A stretch of DNA of 16,936 nucleotides from CAYWGR01 sp964458015 (GTDB lineage: Bacteria; Planctomycetota; Planctomycetia; Pirellulales; Thermoguttaceae), in contig CAYWGR010000122.1 in the NCBI GenBank assembly GCA_964458015.1, positions 1 to 16,936 of the forward strand, written 5' to 3'. How positions within the stretch are numbered: the first letter of the stretch is position 1; the number at the start of each line of letters is the position of its first letter. The notes below the pieces were generated by a model. The model saw nothing but the letters and a program-made list of their open reading frames with translations. It had not been told where the DNA came from and ran no database searches. Below, in pieces: positions 6,982 through 13,876 of this stretch. The position numbers and the translations under genes were made by a program.

Positions 6982-8541
6982 TTACCACATCCATTCCATG
7001 CCCAACGACAGGCCGTGGGAAAAGGCGGTTCCATTCAGGTTGATGCGATTGACCGGATCCGAAACGAATTGCACCTGTTCTGGCGCCAAAGCGAGTCCCG
7101 TGATCCACATGAAATCATAGGCTGCGCGCCCCATCAAGTTCGGCCGGAATTTGTAAGTTGCCTGAACGCCGATTTCGCCGATCATGGCCGCCTCGCATTT
7201 GTGGGCTGCTAAACGTCGGTAGTAGTCCGCATTTGCATGATCTTGACCGTCAAGAATAGTCGCGTCGATCGTGCTGATCTGGTTCGAGAAATTCAGGCAG
7301 GGTCCGATCTTCGACTCGAGGCCCCAGGCCCAACGGCAGTTGCGGAACGTCATGTCGGCACCAACCTGAAGGCCGATCAAGCTGTTCCGAGCCTGCACCC
7401 AGTAGTTGCCGTCGGCATGTTGGGTTTCCGCGGTCCAATTGTCGCCCCATTGCCCCTGGCCATAACTGTGGAGCCCGAAAGTTTCATCGATTTCCATGAA
7501 ACGGAATCCGTACAAGTAGGACATATAAGTGCCCGGCTGACATTCGCGTTCCCACTTGCCGTCGGGATGCATCACCAAGCGATCCGCCTGACCTCGCGGC
7601 GTGATGCGGCCGTTCACTTCGAGATTGTTCATGCTCGACTTATAGGTCGTCCACTGTTGGGTTCCGTAGTTGAAGGCAAGGCTCAGTGTTTTTTGCCCCG
7701 CCGACATGGACGGCAATTCGCGGGCAGTCGGGAAAGCAGTTCTCAAACTGCCCACGTAAACCACATTTCCTCCGATCGTATATTTTTCCGGTATGATCGT
7801 GCCGTTGTTGATGGCAGTGGCCTCGTCGGAGGAATAGGTTGTATCTTCATCGTAAACGGGCACGAGGTAGCCGCTCAAGTTTTTCTGGTTGGACCAGGAA
7901 TTGAGGCCCCAGAACGTGAGTTCGACGAAATGATCGTTGTTATTCTTGTCGCGGCAGAAATAGTGGCCGACCGTGAATGCATAGTCCGCCGCCACGTCCA
8001 ATCCCATCTGCTTCGTATTCAATGTTTGATACGGATTGGAGATAAAACTTGCACCGGTACTGCTGAGTACGCTGGTCGCCGTGGTCACATCCAGATTTCG
8101 GACATGGTAATCGCCGGAACCGTCGAGAACCAAGCCGGCTTGATAGGCGCCGTTCTTAGGTGTCTGGAAAGAGATGGGCACTTTGCGCGGCGAACTACGG
8201 CTCATGATGCGCACGCCTTGCAACGTGTACCAATCGGGCGGAGCGCCGCCGCCGCCGCACTTCAAACAGAATGGCGGTGCCGCGGCACCATCCCATAATC
8301 CGTTGTCCATGCCAAGCCAGTCGTTCGTCGAGGCTTCGACGGCCGGATCCACGGCAGCGGCCGTGTCGCCATTCGTGGCCTGAACGCCGGGATTTGGTGC
8401 TGGATTATTGGGTACAGCCTGGGCCGTGGAAACATAACGCGGCACCGATGAGACCGCCCCATACTGGGCTGCCGCTTGCCGATCAGCCAGCAGGCCCATC
8501 CAACTCATGGCCACCAGGGCAGGTATTATTGACGTTTTCAC
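6982..8541 (-). CDS. BBP7-family outer-membrane beta-barrel protein
   Basis: Predicted outer-membrane barrel of the BBP7 family, which is abundant in planctomycetes and of unknown physiological role. The GTG start (519 residues, MKTSIIPALV) is chosen because AAGGAGGA lies at 8549-8556, seven bases upstream; the open frame extends 31 codons further without support. A signal peptide (about residues 1-25, ending QAAA before QYG) is followed by a low-complexity Pro/Ala/Asn region, a CLKCGGGG motif (about 92-99), and a long stretch of alternating hydrophobic and polar residues typical of barrel strands. The C-terminal half has family-like segments (MSYLYGFRFMEIDETF, GLQVGADMTFRNCRWAWGLESKIG). The chain ends GMEWMW, with a terminal aromatic as in many barrels. 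It is divergent from the sigma/FecR pair and may share their intergenic control region. Confidence 0.88.
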   Translation of the reverse strand: MKTSIIPALVAMSWMGLLADRQAAAQYGAVSSVPRYVSTAQAVPNNPAPNPGVQATNGDTAAAVDPAVEASTNDWLGMDNGLWDGAAAPPFCLKCGGGGAPPDWYTLQGVRIMSRSSPRKVPISFQTPKNGAYQAGLVLDGSGDYHVRNLDVTTATSVLSSTGASFISNPYQTLNTKQMGLDVAADYAFTVGHYFCRDKNNNDHFVELTFWGLNSWSNQKNLSGYLVPVYDEDTTYSSDEATAINNGTIIPEKYTIGGNVVYVGSLRTAFPTARELPSMSAGQKTLSLAFNYGTQQWTTYKSSMNNLEVNGRITPRGQADRLVMHPDGKWERECQPGTYMSYLYGFRFMEIDETFGLHSYGQGQWGDNWTAETQHADGNYWVQARNSLIGLQVGADMTFRNCRWAWGLESKIGPCLNFSNQISTIDATILDGQDHANADYYRRLAAHKCEAAMIGEIGVQATYKFRPNLMGRAAYDFMWITGLALAPEQVQFVSDPVNRINLNGTAFSHGLSLGMEWMW

Positions 8542-8986
8542 CAAGCTATCCTCCTTGCCCAAACACGCATCCTCGATTTTTTGGCGCAATCGCAGCGGAT
8601 GACTGCAAGAATACACACCAGAAAAATCGGCCAACCAGGCCCCGCAAAATAGGAATAAACGTCAAAATCGAAGAATATCTCGCAGATTTCTTGACCGGCA
8701 ATGTCGCCCTACATTGCTCACATTGCCTTTTTTCTTCTTGCCGGCACGGACTAAACTGCCCTGGTGTATATCTATCCCCTTACTAAGCAATAACTTACGT
8801 GCATTTTGACCGGCGTCTTCGTGTTGTTGGCCAGGAATGTCCAATCGCCGGGTTTCGCGCCTACCTTCTTTAGCCGGGAGGATGTCCAAAAAAATTGCCT
8901 CTTGTCTGTCTTGGCTAATTACACTGGATAGTTAGCGTCGCCCAGAGACCCAAACCGTCAAAAATCCGGTCCGACGAAGGTTTGTC
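8542..8986. other. Divergent intergenic region, BBP7 / sigma factor
   Basis: About 445 bases without a gene. It contains the strong ribosome site of the BBP7 gene (8549-8556). The heptamer acattgc occurs at 8711-8717 and 8720-8726 and in inverted form at 8698-8704, the inverted copy and its neighbour forming a 7-bp stem with a 6-base loop. This could be a regulator site between the divergent genes, but evidence is slight. GAAGG lies six bases before the GTG at 8987. No promoter in the region is convincing. Confidence 0.4.
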
Positions 8987-9524
8987 GTGGAAAACGTTCC
9001 CCAGATCACCAACGACCAGTTGACCGTCGAGTTTGTTCGCCTGCTGAAGCAGCACGAGCGGCAGCTTAACGGCTATATCATGGCCTTGGTGTCCGACTGG
9101 CATGTGGCCGACGAGATTTCACAGGAAACGAGCATTCGGCTTTGGGAACAGTTTCGCGAATATCGCCGCGAGATGGATTTTGGCGCCTGGGCACGAACCA
9201 TCGCCCGCTATGACCTATCGCAAGCGCTTGGCCCGCGAGCGGCAGCGTTTCAGCCCCCGTTTTATGGAGGCCGTGGCCGACCGTTTCGAGGCCCTTTGGC
9301 CGACGATGAACGGCCAGCTAGGCGCACTGACCGATTGCATGTCGCTTTTGAGCGATAACCAGCGCGATCTACTAAAGCTTTGCTATCAAGGCGACCGCAC
9401 CATCAAGCAAGTGGCCGAGAAGCTGGGGCGAACCTATGACTCCACGTACAAGGCCGTGGAACGCACGCGAAAGACATTGCACGATTGCATCGAGTCCAAA
9501 ATTCAGAGCGAGGATCGGACATGA
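8987..9524 (+). pseudogene. Sigma-70 family ECF-like sigma factor, frameshifted
   Basis: A sigma factor of the Rhodopirellula/Verrucomicrobium type (about 170-180 residues when intact) read in two frames. From the GTG at 8987 (GAAGG six bases upstream) the first frame encodes sigma region 2: VADEISQETSIRLWEQF, then FGAWARTIARY. Sense is lost at about 9208-9213 and resumes in the +1 frame as MTYRKRLARERQRFSPRFMEAVADRF, followed by region 4 with an HTH (LLSDNQRDLLKLCYQG, then IKQVAEKLGRTYDSTYKAVERTRKTL). Beyond the break the first frame runs on to 9358 as nonsense-like sequence. The stop overlaps the FecR start as ATGA (9521-9524), so the genes were translationally coupled. It may be a true mutation, an assembly error in a draft, or two separately translated halves, since ATG 9210-9212 opens the second frame. 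Regulon unknown. Confidence 0.85.
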
Positions 9525-11479
9525 CGCAATCACAGCAACCTTCCAGCGAACTATTCGCCCGGATCCACGGCTATCTGTCGGCCCAGGAAAGCGGACAAGC
9601 CTCGCCGCAAGATGACGAAGCGTTTGAAACGCTGATCTGCGAAAACCAGGACGCCTGCGATCTTTACATTCGCTACTTGATGGCCACCGTCGATCTCCGA
9701 GCCTGGGCCGCACAGGAAGAAGCGGCAGGCGAAGAGGGGTCGGGCAGAGTGGCTAGTGGTCAGTGGCCGGTGGCTAGTGAATCGAGCATTGCATCCCGAA
9801 ATCCCGAAATCCCAAAATCCCAAATCCCCAATCTCCCGTCCCTCGCCCCCAACCTCCAATCCCCTGCCTGCATCGTTCTCGACGATTCCCCTTACCCCTC
9901 TCCCCTCGCTTCTCTCCCCTTTTACATCAGTCATCCATTCGTGTTTTCGAACCTCTTTGCCCTGTTGGTAATCGGGTTAGGAGCCTTGGCTGCATGGTTC
10001 TATCAGATCGATATTCCGCAACAGGTTGCGCAAACGGATCGGCAGAACGTTTCTTTGCATAATAACGCTGAAGCCGAAAAATTTGAGATCGTCGGCCGGG
10101 TCACTGGCATGGTCGATGTGAAGTGGGCCGACATCAACACATCCACTGAGCATGGCAACAACGTTCCCCTTGGCCGCAAATATGCGTTGTCGTTTGGTTT
10201 GATGGAAATCACCTACGACACCGGCGCGAAAGTGATTTTGCAGGGCCCCTGTACTTACAAAGTCGATTCCCGCGCCGGCGGATATCTCGCGATCGGCAAG
10301 CTTACGGCGAGAGTAGAGAAGAAGGGGTCAGGGGTCAGGGGGCAGGGGCCAGAGAAAGTGGCCAGTGGCGAGCAGTCAGTGGCCAGTGGTCAGTGGTCAG
10401 TGGCCAGTGAAGCAAATCCCAAATCCGAAATCGCCAAATCCCCAATTTCTAATCCCCAATCCCCAATCCCTAATCCCTTATTCACTGTGCGAACACCGAC
10501 TGCGACGGTGACCGACCTGGGCACGGAGTTCGGGGTGGAAGTCAAGTCTGACAAATCAACTGCTGTTTGCGTGGCACGTGGCATGGTTGAAGTTGCACGT
10601 GATAGTCACGTAGGCAACGTGCCAGTTCGCGAGCGGCTTGTGGCAGGCGAAGCAATTTATCTTTCTTCTTCACCGGGGGCTGCTCCTCAACGTATGAATA
10701 GTCACGTATTGCGCATGACCATGGCACCTGATATTAAAGCAGCATTTGACGAGGTGAAAACAGCCCGCCATTCCAATCAGTGTCTGACGCCAATCGGGCT
10801 AGTTGCCTCGGCCTATGGTCGCATTTGGAACATCGATGGAAGACTGTGGACTCAGAATGACCGTCAGCGGGCATTTCAAGTCGTCACCGATGGCATATTC
10901 GGCCGCGGCGTCCAAAAGAACGAGGGACCGCGCAGCAGCTTTGATACTTCGGCAAAGGGATTAGGAATTAGGGATTGGAGATTGGAAGAAAAGAACATCG
11001 AGGGCAAATTGCGAAAGGAAAAGAGCAAATCGGCTAACGCAATCCCTAAATCCCAATCCCCACTTCCCAATCCCTCGCAATTCGTCGGCCTGCGTTACGG
11101 GCAAGCCACGCAGTTTGACCGAATCAAAGTCTTTCTAGGTCGGCAAATGGGCGACGGCGGCAATTGGGCCGATGTGCCGCGTGTGTTCATCTTGAAAAAA
11201 CCCGTCGATACCAATCAGACTCCGCCGGAACGGGATTTCACCAATTGGTCGGAACTACCGTTGCGGCAATTGCTCGGGCGTTTTTCGCCGCAGCCGGATA
11301 CCAATCCCGGCATGGTGCTGGAAATTCCTTTGACGGCCTTTTCGCCCGACGAACGCACCGGCTATGGTTGGGCCGTGGGTGGTGTGCCCGGCAACGGTCC
11401 GGCCGGTTATCTTTCCATTACCGAATTGCGGGCGTACGGCGAGCCTGTCGCGGACCAAGAAACCGAGAAAGGAGGGTAG
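9521..11479 (+). CDS. FecR-domain membrane protein, partner of the sigma factor
   Basis: Single-pass membrane protein of 652 residues, the likely regulator of the upstream sigma factor. Order: a cytoplasmic N-terminus (1-65) of the type seen in planctomycete anti-sigma/FecR proteins; a transmembrane segment (about 141-161); a FecR domain in two halves (about 187-265 and 320-361, the second with TPTATVTDLGTEFGV); and a C-terminal region (519-640) that could be a discoidin-like beta fold ending LSITELRAYG. Its ATG overlaps the sigma stop (ATGA). Three low-complexity stretches (about 71-117, 267-319, 477-518) come from 7-nt repeat DNA and do not belong to the family; the second splits the FecR domain at a loop, the others lie between domains. 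The frame is intact throughout. FecR proteins elsewhere relay periplasmic signals to sigma factors; the signal here is unknown. Confidence 0.85.
   Translation: MTQSQQPSSELFARIHGYLSAQESGQASPQDDEAFETLICENQDACDLYIRYLMATVDLRAWAAQEEAAGEEGSGRVASGQWPVASESSIASRNPEIPKSQIPNLPSLAPNLQSPACIVLDDSPYPSPLASLPFYISHPFVFSNLFALLVIGLGALAAWFYQIDIPQQVAQTDRQNVSLHNNAEAEKFEIVGRVTGMVDVKWADINTSTEHGNNVPLGRKYALSFGLMEITYDTGAKVILQGPCTYKVDSRAGGYLAIGKLTARVEKKGSGVRGQGPEKVASGEQSVASGQWSVASEANPKSEIAKSPISNPQSPIPNPLFTVRTPTATVTDLGTEFGVEVKSDKSTAVCVARGMVEVARDSHVGNVPVRERLVAGEAIYLSSSPGAAPQRMNSHVLRMTMAPDIKAAFDEVKTARHSNQCLTPIGLVASAYGRIWNIDGRLWTQNDRQRAFQVVTDGIFGRGVQKNEGPRSSFDTSAKGLGIRDWRLEEKNIEGKLRKEKSKSANAIPKSQSPLPNPSQFVGLRYGQATQFDRIKVFLGRQMGDGGNWADVPRVFILKKPVDTNQTPPERDFTNWSELPLRQLLGRFSPQPDTNPGMVLEIPLTAFSPDERTGYGWAVGGVPGNGPAGYLSITELRAYGEPVADQETEKGG
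9749..9868 (+). repeat. Heptanucleotide-repeat patch 1 in the FecR gene
   Basis: Two adjoining arrays. The first is built on TGGTCAG-like 7-mers (9749-9780). The second is built on AATCCC-type units of 7-8 bases (about 9791-9868). Translated in frame they give VASGQWPVASE and PEIPKSQIPN-like peptide, between the cytoplasmic N-terminus and the membrane segment. Confidence 0.75.
10319..10477 (+). repeat. Heptanucleotide-repeat patch 2 in the FecR gene
   Basis: GGGGTCA units pass into a TGGTCAG/TGGCCAG array (10324-10410). A CCCCAAT/AAATCCC array follows (10412-10477). It is the longest and most regular of the three patches and has the same two-part order as patch 1. The peptide VASGQWSVASE nearly repeats that of patch 1. 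It sits between KLTARV and FTVRTP of the FecR domain. Confidence 0.8.
10957..11074 (+). repeat. Fold-back heptanucleotide patch 3 in the FecR gene
   Basis: GGGATT-type units at 10957-10988 face AATCCC-type units at 11041-11074, so the two ends are approximate inverted copies separated by about 50 bases. The TGGTCAG array of patches 1 and 2 is absent. The whole patch is translated in frame as a charged, Pro/Ser-rich linker just before the C-terminal domain. Confidence 0.7.
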
Positions 11480-11517
11480 TCTCGACAAGCAAAATTGCTA
11501 GTCTCGACAAGCAAAAT
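11477..11517 (+). repeat. Tandem 19-nt direct repeat after the FecR gene
   Basis: tagtctcgacaagcaaaat occurs exactly at 11477-11495 and 11499-11517, a period of 22 bases. The first copy includes the FecR stop codon and the second ends about 60 bases before the start of the PEP-CTERM gene. It may be a regulatory repeat or a small duplication. Confidence 0.7.
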
Positions 11518-11578
11518 CGCGTGCGCGGAGTTGTTTTACAAAAACTGTTGGTTGTTTTTTTACATCAGGAGTGTTGCA

Positions 11579-12352
11579 ATGAATTGCGTGAAGAAATTTG
11601 TGGTTCCAAGCTTGGCGGTCATGGCTGCGGTTGCTGCTTTTTGGGCTCAATCGGCCGCCGCGACAACGATCACCTATCTTGGCGTCGATAGCTCGACCCA
11701 AGACGCATGGCACACGAGCAGCGTGGTCAAGTCCGAAACTTTCGACGTGCAGAAAGACAACGTCTACGGCACGGACGGGTATCTGGTCGGCTATAGTGAT
11801 AAGACGGATTATGATGGCATTATGTTGACAAAATCATCGAAGCCGGAATTTCTTACGGCCAGCGGTATCGACTCGAACGGCGTCACTGCTTTACGATCCT
11901 TTTGGGCGGCCAACGTTTACGCGAAAATCGATAATCCCAGTTATACGGATGGAACCGACTTCGGATCAACTGGCTTGTGGCATAACGATAGTGATAACAC
12001 TAAAACAAATTTCTTCCAATTTACGTTGAGCAGAAATGCTGATTTCGTGCTTGGCGTCATCGTCGGCACACATGACTCTCAAGCCTACAATTCCCCGACA
12101 GTCACTCTTTCGTGCGGTACCACTTCAACAACGTCAGACACCATCACCTATCCAACTTCTTTTGCCAGGTATGTTTTTTTTCATGTAACAGGCAGCGTTA
12201 ATGACACGTTTACGGTGTCGATGAGCAACGCTAGTGTGGCTGCAACCAGTTCGGGGCTCACCTTTGACGCGGTGCCCGAACCGTCGTCCACGGCCATCTT
12301 GGTATCTGGAATCGCCGGCCTGCTGGCGTATGCATGGCGAAAGCGCAGGTAG
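11579..12352 (+). CDS. PEP-CTERM exported protein, unknown function
   Basis: Exported protein of 257 residues. The ATG at 11579 is chosen because AGGAG lies seven bases upstream and the product opens with a clean signal peptide (MNCVKKFVVPSLAVMAAV, cleavage near SAAA before TTITYLG). The frame is open for 28 more codons upstream, but those overlap the 19-nt direct repeat. The C-terminus is a PEP-CTERM signal: VPEPSS, a hydrophobic stretch (TAILVSGIAGLLAYA), then WRKRR. The core is rich in Thr, Ser and Asp with little Cys and predicted beta structure; I recognise no named domain. It lies 99 bases after the FecR gene on the same strand, so it is a reasonable candidate target of the sigma/FecR unit (inference). 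A hairpin follows it. Confidence 0.88.
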   Translation: MNCVKKFVVPSLAVMAAVAAFWAQSAAATTITYLGVDSSTQDAWHTSSVVKSETFDVQKDNVYGTDGYLVGYSDKTDYDGIMLTKSSKPEFLTASGIDSNGVTALRSFWAANVYAKIDNPSYTDGTDFGSTGLWHNDSDNTKTNFFQFTLSRNADFVLGVIVGTHDSQAYNSPTVTLSCGTTSTTSDTITYPTSFARYVFFHVTGSVNDTFTVSMSNASVAATSSGLTFDAVPEPSSTAILVSGIAGLLAYAWRKRR

Positions 12353-12376
12353 GATTTGTGATAAATATTGGATCGC

Positions 12377-12409
12377 GGATGGCGGATGTAAAAAACACAT
12401 TCGCCATCC
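12377..12409 (+). terminator. Hairpin after the PEP-CTERM gene
   Basis: A 13-bp stem with one G-T wobble (ggatggcggatgt against acattcgccatcc) and a 7-base loop, 25 bases after the stop. No T-run follows, so it may be a factor-assisted terminator or a repeat element rather than a classical intrinsic terminator. Confidence 0.5.
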
Positions 12410-12430
12410 ATCTCCCCAGATAATGATAGC

Positions 12431-12502
12431 GTAGGGCGCGTCCTCGACGCACCAACGATACGTTATCGCAACAAGCTTCGGTGCGTCGCGGACGCACCCT
12501 AC
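12431..12502. repeat. 72-bp long inverted-repeat element
   Basis: Arms of 23 bases (12431-12453 and 12480-12502) match at 21 positions; both ends read gtaggg. The 26-base centre contains its own small hairpin (cgata-cgt-tatcg, 12456-12468). It looks like a small non-autonomous or REP-like repeat of the gtagggtgcgtcc type, which I believe is widespread in bacterial intergenic DNA. Confidence 0.7.
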
Positions 12503-12510
12503 AGCTCCAT

Positions 12511-12533
12511 TCTCGTTCCGAAGCTCAGCTTCG
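12511..12533. repeat. Degraded copy of the cgttccgaagct palindrome
   Basis: The 16 bases tctcgttccgaagctc are identical to those at 15527-15542. Here the right arm has decayed and only cgaagct-c-agcttcg still pairs (12519-12533). It lies about 60 bases before the start of the DUF1559 gene. Confidence 0.6.
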
Positions 12534-12596
12534 CGGATCGGAGAGCAATGATCGATTGCCACAGCAGAGGCTGGGAACAAGAAAATGGGATATGCC

Positions 12597-13679
12597 ATGA
12601 AACAAACTACGCAAAGAACCGCATTTACTCTCGTCGAACTCTTGGTCGTCATCACGATCATCGGCATCTTGATCTCGTTGTTGTTGCCGGCGGTGCAAGC
12701 GGCCCGCGAGGCCGCGCGGCGCATGCAATGCCAGAATAATCTAAAGCAACTTTCACTCGCCGTGCTGAATTATGAAAGCCAATGGAATATCTTCCCGCCC
12801 AGCTCTTGCTGGCCCGCCGGCGTCAATCCGAATGACGCTGGTTCGACGGGCAACTATTACGCGAGCTGGGGCATTCTCATTCTGCCATTCCTGGAACAGC
12901 AGCCACTTTACGATGCATTCGATCTGAGCGTTGCGATTTCCGGAAGCGGCAGCGTCAAGAACAACGCAGCCCGATCGCAAATGCTTTCGGTCATGCTTTG
13001 TCCCAGTGATTCTTGCAATCGCGAAGCATTCATGGGCAGTCAGAATTCGGTCACGTCGTCGTGGGGCGACAATTGGGCACGCGGCAATTATGCAGCTAAC
13101 GCCGCCATGGGGTTGATGAGCAGTGTGGACTATGCCAACCACATTTGTGCGGCATTATCCACATCAACGGGATGGAACCTATCCTACATTCGTGGCATCA
13201 TGGGAGCCAACTGTTCGGTTACGACCGCTCAGGTGCGTGATGGACTTAGCAACACGGCGCTATTGGCCGAAGTGCGAGCGGGTGTGACTAGCTTCGATTC
13301 GCGCGGCGTGTGGGCCCTGTCGGGCGGCAGCAGCGCCCTTTGGGGACATGGCGGCATCTGGGCTGACGATTACGGACCAAACTGCATTATCGCGAATTCA
13401 GACAACACAGCGGCCGGTGATGCGATCGCCAATGCTTTCGGTGGTGTAACGGGGCTTATTGAGGAAGGAATGCCTTGCTTTGGCGGCTGGAATGTTAACA
13501 ATGAACAGGGCGCCCGAAGTATGCACGCGGGAGGCGTCAATGCGGTATTTGCTGATGGGAGCGTGCATTGGATCGGTGATTACATCCAAGTGTTGCCCAG
13601 CACTTCGACAAATCTCTCGGTTTGGGACCGGTTGATGGCTTCGGCCGATGGGATGCCGGTTGACTCCAGCCAATATTAA
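12597..13679 (+). CDS. DUF1559 secreted pilin-like protein, complete
   Basis: Complete DUF1559 protein of 360 residues. It begins with a type IV pilin-like leader: a short basic head (MKQTTQRTA), then FTLVELLVVITIIGILISLL as the hydrophobic helix, and PAVQAAREAARRMQCQNNLKQL, the standard continuation in this family. The secreted domain follows, with VRDGLSNTALLAEVR and the closing block HAGGVNAVFADGSVHWI, the H-x9-DG motif. Prepilin peptidase would be expected to process it after the short head. An in-frame ATG at 12585 would add four residues; neither start has a strong ribosome site. Compared with the partial family member at the start of the window it has the same end (GMPVDSSQY against GLALDSSSF). 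Members are often present in many copies per planctomycete genome; function unknown. Confidence 0.94.
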   Translation: MKQTTQRTAFTLVELLVVITIIGILISLLLPAVQAAREAARRMQCQNNLKQLSLAVLNYESQWNIFPPSSCWPAGVNPNDAGSTGNYYASWGILILPFLEQQPLYDAFDLSVAISGSGSVKNNAARSQMLSVMLCPSDSCNREAFMGSQNSVTSSWGDNWARGNYAANAAMGLMSSVDYANHICAALSTSTGWNLSYIRGIMGANCSVTTAQVRDGLSNTALLAEVRAGVTSFDSRGVWALSGGSSALWGHGGIWADDYGPNCIIANSDNTAAGDAIANAFGGVTGLIEEGMPCFGGWNVNNEQGARSMHAGGVNAVFADGSVHWIGDYIQVLPSTSTNLSVWDRLMASADGMPVDSSQY

Positions 13680-13687
13680 CAGGCCTT

Positions 13688-13852
13688 CCCTCTTGCTTGC
13701 CTCGGCCGCGTCGGGTAAGTATCATGGAAGGTGCCATGAAACCGATCTACGAAAAGCTGATCGGCTGTCCCGACGAAGGTTTTTTATTCCAGTCTTGCAC
13801 GCTTGGTAAAAACAAGCGTTTCATCGTCAAGGAAATCCGCGGGAAGGCCTGC
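13688..13852 (+). pseudogene. Decayed 5' copy of the AraC-family regulator gene
   Basis: This repeats the upstream bases and first codons of the AraC gene at 14564-14689. I count three substitutions in the 126 shared bases. A 39-base insertion (about 13780-13818) adds 13 codons in frame and contains a perfect hairpin acgcttg-gtaaaaa-caagcgt (13799-13819). Homology stops just after the codons for GKAC, 24 bases before the 3' end of the DUF5615 gene; the cupin core and DNA-binding domain are missing. The frame runs on to 13957 in unrelated sequence antisense to DUF5615. It is a truncated remnant and not a working regulator. Confidence 0.85.
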
Positions 13853-13876
13853 CATCCTCGCAAGGTTGTCTCGGCT

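Noticed and set aside
7237..8298. Open frame of 353 codons on the plus strand
   Set aside because: Antisense to the BBP7 gene, with no recognisable domain and no ribosome site; the minus-strand gene has signal peptide, SD and family features.
8895..8925. Promoter before the sigma gene (TTGCCT and TACACT)
   Set aside because: The spacer is 19 bases and both boxes are weak; too uncertain to list.
9749..10480. Possible CRISPR array, because of regular short repeats
   Set aside because: The units are 7 nt in tandem without spacers, and no cas genes are present.
12134..12724. Open frame of 196 codons on the minus strand
   Set aside because: It crosses the PEP-CTERM gene end, three palindromes and the DUF1559 start; composition is unlike a real protein.
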